Origin: Erysipelothrix rhusiopathiae
Lineage (GTDB): Bacteria; Bacillota_I; Bacilli_A; Erysipelotrichales; Erysipelotrichaceae
NCBI GenBank assembly: GCA_902797585.1
Contig: CADBTK010000023.1
Location: 1-6,030 of the forward strand
Length of the DNA: 6,030 nucleotides
Direction: 5' to 3'
The notes beneath the pieces were generated by a model. The model was not told where the DNA came from. It searched no databases and saw nothing but the letters and a program-made list of their open reading frames with translations. A program made the position numbers and the translations under genes. Of this stretch, positions 1 to 5,338 are shown one piece after another (position 1 is the first letter of the stretch; the number at the start of each line of letters is the position of its first letter).

Positions 1-848
1 ACACTTTGTGCAAAATCATCGCGAACAGTAGTCGTCGCATATTCTTTAAAACTCCGAGAAAACTTTAAGAAATAATCTCTTTTATATTTTTCAAAACAAC
101 CTCTTTTTTCTAACCATGCATATAATTCTTGAAAAGTTGTGATTAAATCTAGCCAATGGTTTCCACGATTGGTCGAGATAGATTGTTGGTTTCGATTCCT
201 TTTTATGGTATATAAACAATCATCCATAAATACGATATTTTTCGAACACACCAATGCACACATAGTAAAGAACATATCGTTAATACTCATCGTTTCCGAG
301 AAATACAATTGATTCTCTTTTATCATATCCATTCTAAATATTTTATTATGAGCCGCATTATTTGTGATTGTTAGTAATCGAGAGATGGATTGTGTCGGGA
401 TGGCTCTATTCTTTGGATAGAAATATCCTTTATGTCCAAAAGTTTTAACTTGTTCTTGGGTTTGTTTATCTTCTAAACTAGCGTAGCACATAGCTATATC
501 AGCACCACTAGCTTCTGCCATTTCTAACAATCCACTAATATAATTTTCATTATATTCATCATCCGCATCTGGAAATAGGACATAGTTTCCTTTGGCATGC
601 GTCAATCCAAGATTTCTTGCAGCCCCTGCCACTTTATGTTCTTGCCAAAAGACTTGAATCCGTGCATCTTTTTTAGCATATTCTTTTACGCGATCTAATG
701 TATTATCTTTCGATCCATCTACAACACAAAGAATTTCTATATCTTTCATAGTTTGATTCACAAAACAATCCAATATAGAGTCTACATACTCTTGTGCACA
801 ATACATTGGAATAACGATTGAAACTCTTATTTTTCTATCTTCTACCAT
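1..848 (-). CDS. Family 2 glycosyltransferase, partial (C-terminus beyond left edge)
   Basis: The minus-strand frame from ATG 848 is open to the window edge, giving 282 codons without a stop. The N-terminus has the GT-A fold pattern of family 2 glycosyltransferases: strand VSIVIPMY (residues 9-16), nucleotide-binding VVDGSKDNT (42-50), VAGAARNLGL (73-82) and the metal-binding acidic motif PDADDE (93-98, the DXD position). Such enzymes transfer a sugar from a nucleotide-sugar donor at the inner membrane face, usually for surface polysaccharide, teichoic acid or glycoprotein. Donor and acceptor cannot be told from sequence. The first Asp of the usual DDGS motif is Val here. An in-frame TGA lies two codons upstream of ATG 848, so this is the first possible start, but no proper Shine-Dalgarno precedes it. 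The family is well supported; the specific role is unknown. Confidence 0.9.
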   Translation of the reverse strand, partial: MVEDRKIRVSIVIPMYCAQEYVDSILDCFVNQTMKDIEILCVVDGSKDNTLDRVKEYAKKDARIQVFWQEHKVAGAARNLGLTHAKGNYVLFPDADDEYNENYISGLLEMAEASGADIAMCYASLEDKQTQEQVKTFGHKGYFYPKNRAIPTQSISRLLTITNNAAHNKIFRMDMIKENQLYFSETMSINDMFFTMCALVCSKNIVFMDDCLYTIKRNRNQQSISTNRGNHWLDLITTFQELYAWLEKRGCFEKYKRDYFLKFSRSFKEYATTTVRDDFAQS

Positions 849-861
849 ACTGCTTCAGTAT
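847..861. repeat. 15-base inverted repeat over the glycosyltransferase start codon
   Basis: ATACTG (847-852) and CAGTAT (856-861) form a perfect 6-base inverted repeat around CTT. It covers the A and T of the start codon and most of the predicted -10 hexamer. It could be an operator half-site pair, or, in a longer transcript, a small hairpin masking the start. A repeat this short can also arise by chance. Confidence 0.4.
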
Positions 862-862
862 A
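857..862 (-). promoter_or_regulatory. Putative extended -10 promoter element of the glycosyltransferase
   Basis: On the minus strand the sequence reads TGTTATACT, an extended -10 element (TGn then TATACT). The hexamer ends only 8 bases before ATG 848. No good -35 is present; the best-spaced hexamer is T-rich. If used, transcription would begin at about 850, giving an almost leaderless mRNA, which would agree with the missing Shine-Dalgarno. Confidence 0.4.
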
Positions 863-903
863 ACAAATTCCTATCTGTATAAAAATAGTAAGTAACATCT
901 CTA

Positions 904-933
904 TTGAAAATTGTATTTAATGAATCTTATACT
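904..933 (+). promoter_or_regulatory. Sigma-A type promoter of the DUF1349 gene
   Basis: TTGAAA (904-909) is followed after 18 bases by TATACT (928-933). Transcription would start near 940, just ahead of the GGGAG ribosome site at 947-951. This makes the upstream in-frame TTG 911 and ATG 920 impossible as starts from this promoter. Confidence 0.65.
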
Positions 934-958
934 ATCTATAATGAATGGGAGCACTTCA

Positions 959-1558
959 ATGAACACAAAAAATTTACAATGGATAAGAAAACCTAAAACC
1001 TATGTTATTACAGATGAATATATAGAAATTCAAACAAACCCACACACCGATCTTTGGCAACGGACATATTATCATTTCCAAAATGACAATGCCCCTGTAC
1101 TACAGATGAAAACGGAGGAAAAATATTTCTCTTTTATCGTAAAAACAAATTTCCAAGATAGTCATCATCGATTTGATCAATGCGGCATTGTGATGTATTT
1201 GGATAGTGAGAATTGGTTAAAAGCCTCTGTCGAATACGAAAACGAACAATTTCAACATCTAGGATCGGTTGTTACCAACAACGGATACTCCGATTGGGCA
1301 ACAACCGCTATTGATGCCAACATTAAAGAAATGTGGTATCGCTTCAGCCGAAGAGAAGATGATTATTGTATTGAATGTTCATACGATGGAATTCATTTTT
1401 CACAAATGCGTATTTGTCATATGGTAAAAGGGTACAACACCATTCAATTTGGAATCTATGCATGCAGTCCAGAAGATTCAAGCTTTAAAGCCATCTTCAC
1501 CGACATGCAACTTACAGAATGTGCCTGGCTTGCCCACGATGGACAACAACCAGATTAA
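959..1558 (+). CDS. DUF1349 family protein (concanavalin A-like lectin/glucanase fold)
   Basis: This 199-residue protein has no signal peptide or membrane segment and is probably cytoplasmic. It matches the DUF1349 pattern over nearly its full length: FDQCGIVMYLDSENWLKASV (72-91), a loop with SVVTNNGYSDWAT (103-115), WYRFSRREDDY (126-136), CSYDGIHF (140-147), and the closing strand FGIYACSPEDSSFKAIFTD (164-182). Known relatives are single-domain beta-jelly-roll proteins of about 190-200 residues. They are thought to bind or act on carbohydrate, but no reaction is established, so function remains open. ATG 959 was chosen because GGGAG at 947-951 lies 7 bases upstream. The frame extends back to TTG 911, ATG 920 and ATG 941, but these lack ribosome sites and mostly lie within the promoter. 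The gene appears monocistronic, with its own promoter, and converges on the tRNA cluster. Confidence 0.85.
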   Translation: MNTKNLQWIRKPKTYVITDEYIEIQTNPHTDLWQRTYYHFQNDNAPVLQMKTEEKYFSFIVKTNFQDSHHRFDQCGIVMYLDSENWLKASVEYENEQFQHLGSVVTNNGYSDWATTAIDANIKEMWYRFSRREDDYCIECSYDGIHFSQMRICHMVKGYNTIQFGIYACSPEDSSFKAIFTDMQLTECAWLAHDGQQPD

Positions 1559-1560
1559 AG

Positions 1561-1583
1561 AAAAAAACCAGCGATTGCTGGTT
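1561..1583 (-). terminator. Rho-independent terminator of the tRNA-HAD-tRNA cluster
   Basis: AACCAGC (1566-1572) pairs with GCTGGTT (1577-1583) across a GATT loop. Read on the minus strand, the hairpin lies 9 bases after the tRNA-Arg(CCU) CCA end and runs into a T-rich tract (complement of the A-run starting at 1561). On the plus strand it lies just after the DUF1349 stop, but only AATTCTT follows, so it would be a weak terminator in that direction. Confidence 0.75.
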
Positions 1584-1592
1584 AATTCTTCA

Positions 1593-1669
1593 TGGCGTCC
1601 ACGAGAGGATTTGAACCTCCGACCTACCGCTTAGGAGGCGGTTGCTCTATCCAGCTGAGCTACGAGGAC
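1593..1669 (-). tRNA. tRNA-Arg (anticodon CCU), reads AGG
   Basis: A full 77-base cloverleaf can be folded, with CCA encoded in the DNA. The D-stem is GCTC/GAGC, the anticodon stem ACCGC/GCGGT with loop CTCCTAA (anticodon CCT), and the T-stem GGAGG/CCTCT with loop TTCAAAT. The acceptor stem GTCCTCG/CGTGGAC pairs except for a U5-U68 mismatch. G73 as discriminator is compatible with arginine. The 5' end overlaps the HAD gene by 10 bases. No strong promoter lies directly upstream; a weak TTTCAG (1717-1722), 17 bases, TATCAT (1694-1699) pair exists inside the HAD gene, so the tRNA is probably mainly cotranscribed from the promoter before tRNA-Arg(CCG). Confidence 0.95.
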
Positions 1670-2298
1670 ATATGTACTAAATCAAAGAAGTCTATGATAT
1701 AAGGAAAGTGTTCTTTCTGAAACGAGACTTCTTTTTCATTTCCACACATTCCTATACAAGAAATCCCTACTTTTCTTGCCACTTTTAAAGCGTAGATGGA
1801 ATCATCGATAAATAATGTATCAACTGCATTGGCTTTTTCTTGTTCTAAAACATGACGATATGTTTGTTCATCTCGTTTGGATTTTTTCATTTGTTCACAA
1901 GAATAAATAGTATCAATATAAGGCAATAGTTCTAAACGCGTTAAACAAGCTTGTGCCAATTCATAAAAATTACTTGTTAAAACAACACAACGCTTCCCTT
2001 GCTCTTTACATTGTTTCAAATATTCAATAGCCCCTGGTTTTGAAGGTACTTCTTCTTTATATTTTCTAGCCACTTCTTTCATCGTTTTATCTAATAAATA
2101 ATCAAATGAATAAGTAGTCTTAGACTCATCCATAATATATTCTAAAATCTCTGTAAAAGTTTTCTTGTGAAAGATTTCTTTCCCTCTTTCAAAATCCATA
2201 TCCCAATCTAAAAAATGGCATAGCTGACTGATCGTCTCTGCCCATACATAGGTGGATTGAATCAATGTTTCATCTAAATCTATAATAATCGTTTTCAT
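1660..2298 (-). CDS. HAD-superfamily hydrolase, subfamily I (phosphatase-like)
   Basis: A cytoplasmic protein of 212 residues carrying all four haloacid dehalogenase motifs. Motif I is DLDET (Asp7 nucleophile, Asp9 acid/base), motif II VVLTSN (105-110), the motif III lysine lies in KKSKRDEQ (138-145), and motif IV is FIDDS (Asp165-Asp166). Residues 15-85 form an alpha-helical cap, so it is a subfamily I, Mg-dependent phosphatase of the phosphoglycolate phosphatase/beta-phosphoglucomutase/nucleotidase type. The substrate cannot be assigned. Start is ATG 2298; TTG 2304 is an alternative two codons earlier, and motif I at the N-terminus rules out later starts. Neither start has a Shine-Dalgarno: only 9 bases separate the ATG from the CCA end of the upstream tRNA. 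The TAG stop (1660-1662) is nucleotides 8-10 of tRNA-Arg(CCU). The gene is probably cotranscribed with both tRNAs. Confidence 0.88.
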   Translation of the reverse strand: MKTIIIDLDETLIQSTYVWAETISQLCHFLDWDMDFERGKEIFHKKTFTEILEYIMDESKTTYSFDYLLDKTMKEVARKYKEEVPSKPGAIEYLKQCKEQGKRCVVLTSNFYELAQACLTRLELLPYIDTIYSCEQMKKSKRDEQTYRHVLEQEKANAVDTLFIDDSIYALKVARKVGISCIGMCGNEKEVSFQKEHFPYIIDFFDLVHMSS

Positions 2299-2307
2299 TT
2301 TCAAAAA

Positions 2308-2384
2308 TGGCGCGCCTGACAGGGTTCGAACCTACAACCGTCAGAATCGGAATCTGATACTCTATCCAATTGAGCTACAGGCGC
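2308..2384 (-). tRNA. tRNA-Arg (anticodon CCG), reads CGG
   Basis: A 77-base cloverleaf with DNA-encoded CCA. The acceptor stem GCGCCTG/CAGGCGC pairs perfectly, the D-stem is GCTC/GAGT, the anticodon stem TCAGA/TCTGA carries loop TTCCGAT (anticodon CCG), and the T-stem GTAGG/CCTGT holds loop TTCGAAC. The discriminator is G73. It is the first gene of the minus-strand tRNA-HAD-tRNA cluster, with a good -10 element just upstream. Confidence 0.96.
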
Positions 2385-2392
2385 GTACTCGT

Positions 2393-2398
2393 ATTATA
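2393..2398 (-). promoter_or_regulatory. Extended -10 promoter element for tRNA-Arg(CCG) and the HAD gene
   Basis: On the minus strand TGTTATAAT forms a perfect extended -10 element (hexamer at 2393-2398), ending 8 bases before the tRNA 5' end at 2384. The -35 region at 17-base spacing (TCTTAC, 2416-2421) is poor, so the TG extension probably carries recognition. It would serve the whole tRNA-HAD-tRNA unit. Confidence 0.65.
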
Positions 2399-2441
2399 AC
2401 ACGCTTTCATTTTACGTAAGATTTAGAAATACTATTTTCAT

Positions 2442-2470
2442 TTGAATTTATAGTATAAAAATGCTATAAA
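2442..2470 (+). promoter_or_regulatory. Promoter of the uracil permease gene
   Basis: TTGAAT (2442-2447), a 17-base spacer, and TATAAA (2465-2470) preceded by TGC form a strong sigma-A type promoter with an extended -10. Transcription would begin near 2477, leaving a leader of only about 25 bases. Confidence 0.75.
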
Positions 2471-2490
2471 TAACAAGAAAAGTTTTCGGA

Positions 2491-2496
2491 AAGGAG
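2491..2496 (+). promoter_or_regulatory. Ribosome binding site of the uracil permease
   Basis: AAGGAG lies 5 bases before ATG 2502, which fixes the start. It is the strongest Shine-Dalgarno in the window. Confidence 0.85.
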
Positions 2497-2501
2497 TCTA
2501 T

Positions 2502-3755
2502 ATGGCCAAAAGAATTATTCAAGTTACTGAAAAAGTACCCTTTTCCATGATGGTCCCATTAAGCATCCAACATATGTTTGCGATGTTTGGTGCCAGTGTG
2601 TTGGTCCCATTCTTATTTGGAATCAGCCCATCTATCGTATTATTGATGAATGGAATTGGAACCCTGTTGTTTATCTTAATTACGAAAGGAAAAGCCCCTG
2701 CTTATTTAGGAAGTAGTTTCGCCTTCTTAGCACCAGCTAGCATGGTTATCGCCAAATTCGGTTATCCATATGCCCTAGGTGGATTTGTGGTTACCGGAGC
2801 TGCTGGATGTTTACTAGCATTAATCATTAAGAAAGTAGGAACTCAATGGATTGATGTAGTATTGCCTAGTGCTGCCATGGGTCCTGTTGTTGCCTTAATC
2901 GGATTGGAATTATCTAGTTCTGCTGCTAGCACAGCTGGATTATTAGATGAAGTAATCAACCCTGCCAACGTAATTGTATTTGCGGTAACTTTGGGAGTTG
3001 CGGTTGTCGGAAGTGTTTGTTTCCGTAAATTCTTAAGTGTTATCCCTATCTTAATTGCGATTGTATGTGGATATATTACTGCAATCTTTGTTGGATTAGT
3101 TGACTTAACTCCAGTATTAGAAGCAAGCTTCTTCTCAATCCCGAATTTCCAAACACCTAAGTTTGATATCAATGCCATCTTGATGATCTTACCGGTATTA
3201 TTAGTAATCACAAGTGAACACATTGGTCACCAAATTGTAACAAGTGAAGTAGTAGGAACTGATTTATTAAAAGAACCTGGATTGCACCGTTCTATGTTTG
3301 CCGATAACTTCTCAAGTATGTTATCCGCTATGGTTGGTTCTGTTCCAACAACTACATATGGTGAAAACATTGGAGTTATGGCAATCACTGGTGTATATAG
3401 TGTACAAGTCATCGGTGGAGCCGCCGTAATTTCTATCTTATGTGCTTTCATCGGGCCATTAGCTGCTTTAATCGAAACCATCCCTGGACCTGTTATCGGA
3501 GGAATTAGTTTCTTATTATACGGTATGATTGGTACCAGCGGATTACGTATTTTAGTTGACAATAAAGTCGATTACTCAAAAAGTGTAAACTTAATCTTAA
3601 CATCTGTTGTATTCGTTACTGGATTAAGTGGTGCTACTATCACATTAGGATCAACACAATTAAGTGGAATGGTTCTTGCATGTATTGTCGGAATGTTATT
3701 AAGTTTATTATTCTATGTATTCGACAAAACAAATTTATTAAACAAAGAAGGATAA
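2502..3755 (+). CDS. uraA: Uracil permease, NCS2 (nucleobase-cation symporter-2) family
   Basis: A 417-residue integral membrane protein, full length for the family, which has 14 membrane segments in core and gate domains. It imports uracil with protons for pyrimidine salvage. Diagnostic motifs are SIQHMFAMFGASVLVPF (21-37, His24), AYLGSSFAF (67-75), SEHIGHQIV (238-246; Glu239 and His243) and TTYGENIGVMAITGVYS (284-300; Glu288). Glu239, His243 and Glu288 correspond to Glu241, His245 and Glu290, which bind uracil and couple protons in E. coli UraA. The glycine-rich PGPVIGGISFLLYGMIGTSG (328-347) is also typical. These features favour uracil over xanthine or urate, though substrate range is inferred. 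The gene is monocistronic, with its own promoter, a strong ribosome site and a strong terminator. The short leader leaves no room for a PyrR-type attenuator. The symbol could equally be pyrP. Confidence 0.95.
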   Translation: MAKRIIQVTEKVPFSMMVPLSIQHMFAMFGASVLVPFLFGISPSIVLLMNGIGTLLFILITKGKAPAYLGSSFAFLAPASMVIAKFGYPYALGGFVVTGAAGCLLALIIKKVGTQWIDVVLPSAAMGPVVALIGLELSSSAASTAGLLDEVINPANVIVFAVTLGVAVVGSVCFRKFLSVIPILIAIVCGYITAIFVGLVDLTPVLEASFFSIPNFQTPKFDINAILMILPVLLVITSEHIGHQIVTSEVVGTDLLKEPGLHRSMFADNFSSMLSAMVGSVPTTTYGENIGVMAITGVYSVQVIGGAAVISILCAFIGPLAALIETIPGPVIGGISFLLYGMIGTSGLRILVDNKVDYSKSVNLILTSVVFVTGLSGATITLGSTQLSGMVLACIVGMLLSLLFYVFDKTNLLNKEG

Positions 3756-3760
3756 TAAAT

Positions 3761-3790
3761 ACCCCCATCATTGATGGGGGTGATTTTTTT
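3761..3790 (+). terminator. Strong terminator of the uracil permease, shared with the convergent gene
   Basis: A 9-bp stem (3761-3769 with 3773-3781, containing CCCCC/GGGGG) closes on a 3-base ATT loop and is followed by seven Ts (3784-3790). It begins 5 bases after the permease stop. The left arm and loop hold the stop codon (3768-3770) of the minus-strand sulfotransferase, and the right arm its last codons. Read on the minus strand the hairpin is followed by ATTTATTAT, so it may also terminate that gene, less strongly. Confidence 0.93.
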
Positions 3791-4472
3791 CATTCTCTTT
3801 TTTATCTAAATAATCCATTAACTCTTGGTATTTTTGTTCATATCCAAACAGTTCAAAATCTTTTTTATATGTATGATACACAAGTTGCGCTGTCTCTTTT
3901 GTATAATACTCTTTCCAATCTCTCCGTTTGGATGCATGCACATGTTTCAAATCGGCTAATCCAAATCGATCTTTTATCACTTGGTAATCTTGTTCCATTG
4001 TTTCAAGATGTCCAATGTAATCCACCAAACATTGCCCGTTTCGTTTATATAAGAATAAATATTGAGGACAAAAATGTCGATCCATCAAGCGTTTAGGAAG
4101 ACGACATGCCCTTTTCGCAAAATCTTCAAAGGAGATCCCTTTAGGGAATAAACCATTAATATAATAATAATCAAAATATCGAACACGTTGTCCATCAGAA
4201 GTCACACAACCGATATCTTTACATTTATCTGTATAACAACTTACCAATCGATCAAAAGGATTTCTTACAAATGAAAACTTAAAAATTTCCTCTTGGATTG
4301 TATCTTTTTTTGGTGTTCTATTGATGGCTCGACGGATTGAAATGGTAGCCACTTTCGCAATACGATAATACTCTATACCTAAATCGTGTCTTTTTATGAT
4401 ACGTCTTCCATCAAAAATATCATCATTGATGATTGCCTTTAATAAACGATTGACAATTCTTACTTTCCCCAT
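3768..4472 (-). CDS. Sulfotransferase family 2 protein (carbohydrate sulfotransferase-like)
   Basis: A soluble 234-residue protein with the layout of the Sulfotransfer_2 family, which moves sulfate from PAPS to a hydroxyl, usually on a glycan. The PAPS 5'-phosphosulfate site is IAKVATISIRRAI (38-50, Lys40). The 3'-phosphate site is FSFVRNPFDRLVSCYTDK (66-83, Arg70 and Ser78). DRHFCPQY (131-138) matches the family's H-x-x-PQ segment, and VDYIGHLETMEQDYQVI (150-166) its usual (F/Y)IGxxET block. No signal peptide or membrane anchor is seen, so it probably acts in the cytoplasm, unlike Golgi-anchored animal enzymes. ATG 4472 is chosen because AGGAG at 4480-4484 is 7 bases upstream; TTG 4478 would be only 1 base from it. 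It converges on the permease and its stop lies in the shared terminator. No PAPS-making genes or glycan operon are visible. Family well supported, acceptor unknown. Confidence 0.85.
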   Translation of the reverse strand: MGKVRIVNRLLKAIINDDIFDGRRIIKRHDLGIEYYRIAKVATISIRRAINRTPKKDTIQEEIFKFSFVRNPFDRLVSCYTDKCKDIGCVTSDGQRVRYFDYYYINGLFPKGISFEDFAKRACRLPKRLMDRHFCPQYLFLYKRNGQCLVDYIGHLETMEQDYQVIKDRFGLADLKHVHASKRRDWKEYYTKETAQLVYHTYKKDFELFGYEQKYQELMDYLDKKENEKNHPHQ

Positions 4473-4479
4473 ATACAAA

Positions 4480-4501
4480 CTCCTGTCACTTGATAAGTAT
4501 A
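4480..4501 (-). promoter_or_regulatory. Ribosome site and possible -10 element of the sulfotransferase
   Basis: On the minus strand TATACT (4496-4501) lies 11 bases before AGGAG (4480-4484), which is 7 bases before ATG 4472. The ribosome site is convincing and decides the start. The promoter is tentative, because the hexamer 17 bases upstream (TATCTG, 4519-4524) is a poor -35. Confidence 0.5.
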
Positions 4502-4525
4502 CTGTATTATTGTTTTAACAGATAG

Positions 4526-4554
4526 AAAAAAGTTAGCTTTTTCAGCTAACTTTT
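4526..4554 (-). terminator. Rho-independent terminator of the membrane-anchored protein gene
   Basis: AAAAGTTAGCT (4528-4538) pairs with AGCTAACTTTT (4544-4554) across a 5-base loop, an 11-bp stem. On the minus strand it starts 2 bases after the TAA stop at 4557-4559 and ends in a run of six Ts. It separates this gene from the sulfotransferase, which therefore needs its own promoter in 4485-4527. Confidence 0.88.
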
Positions 4555-4556
4555 CA

Positions 4557-5279
4557 TTATCCTAGAATATGATTAAATGTATTTTCTTGATCAGCCGGTA
4601 ATGCGAATTGATCATAAACTGGTGCAGTGATGTATTTTGTTTGAGACATCATTTCTTTTCCCATTTGATCCAACTTCAACATATCCGTTTTACTAGCTTG
4701 TTTTGGTTCCAATAAGAATAAGGATACCATGTATTGACGCATATTTTCTTGATCAGTAATCGTGTAGTCAATCTCATATCCATATTTGGAATTATCATCA
4801 AAAACTGTTTGAAGAACCATTAAATAGTCAATATTATCTCCTTTTAAAGTAATGTAGTTTTTATTTTCATATTCCGATTCTTTATATTGTTGAGCCGCTT
4901 GCTCCATGGTCATTAATGATTGTCCATTAAAGTTAGCTCCCTTTTCTGGATCCATTTCCATGATGATTAGTCCCACAGAGATTCCTAAGTCTTCATAACG
5001 AACTCCTTGGTATTGATTCACAATCATATTTGTTTCTTCTTGGGTTGTTGTTGAATCCAATTCCATTCCTTTGGGAAGGTAAATCGTTTGATCAATGGCT
5101 TCCAACTTGTATGTTTTCTTCTCATCTACATATGTATATTTTGATTCTTCTTGTTGTTTAGCTACTTCTTTTTGTTGGTTTCTTGCCATAAAGAAGTTAG
5201 CCCCCAAACTAATAACCATAAACGCAACAATCAAGACTGCAAAAATACGTATGAACCATTTTCGTATTTGTCTACCCAT
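4557..5279 (-). CDS. Unrecognised protein with an N-terminal membrane anchor
   Basis: A 240-residue protein I cannot place in a family. A short basic N-terminus (Arg3, Arg6, Lys7, Arg11) is followed by one hydrophobic segment at about 12-32, so it is most likely anchored with the rest outside the cell. There is no lipobox Cys. Residues 34-48 are a charged, Gln- and Lys-rich linker. The remaining 190 residues look folded and mixed alpha/beta, with segments such as YLPKGMELD (67-75) and ISVGLIIMEMDP (99-110), and contain no Cys. No catalytic motif is visible. ATG 5279 has GAGGA (5287-5291) 7 bases upstream. The gene has its own promoter at 5310-5338 and its own terminator, so it forms a single-gene unit, although some readthrough from the ATP-grasp gene 55 bases upstream is possible. 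Confidence 0.85.
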   Translation of the reverse strand: MGRQIRKWFIRIFAVLIVAFMVISLGANFFMARNQQKEVAKQQEESKYTYVDEKKTYKLEAIDQTIYLPKGMELDSTTTQEETNMIVNQYQGVRYEDLGISVGLIIMEMDPEKGANFNGQSLMTMEQAAQQYKESEYENKNYITLKGDNIDYLMVLQTVFDDNSKYGYEIDYTITDQENMRQYMVSLFLLEPKQASKTDMLKLDQMGKEMMSQTKYITAPVYDQFALPADQENTFNHILG

Positions 5280-5309
5280 TGTATATTCCTCACTTTTTCA
5301 AACAGTACG

Positions 5310-5338
5310 ATTATATCGTGTTCTTTCTATAAACTCAA
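5310..5338 (-). promoter_or_regulatory. Near-consensus promoter of the membrane-anchored protein
   Basis: On the minus strand TTGAGT (5333-5338), exactly 17 bases, then consensus TATAAT (5310-5315). Transcription would start near 5303, giving a 5' leader of about 24 bases. The -35 hexamer contains the TGA stop codon (5335-5337) of the upstream ATP-grasp gene. Confidence 0.8.

Noticed and set aside
1449..1634. Plus-strand 61-residue reading frame
   Set aside because: It overlaps the DUF1349 gene in another frame and ends across the antisense of tRNA-Arg(CCU); its last residues are the typical false translation of an antisense tRNA.
1593..2384. tRNA genes as integration sites for a mobile element
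   Set aside because: I found no integrase, no duplicated tRNA 3' end and no element boundary in the window.
2843..3562. Two minus-strand frames (2843-3223 and 3227-3562) opposite the uracil permease
   Set aside because: They are antisense shadows of a well-supported membrane protein gene, with no ribosome sites and no recognisable domains.
3680..4096. Plus-strand 138-residue frame
   Set aside because: It straddles the end of the permease, its terminator and the antisense of the sulfotransferase; the start lies inside the permease without a ribosome site.
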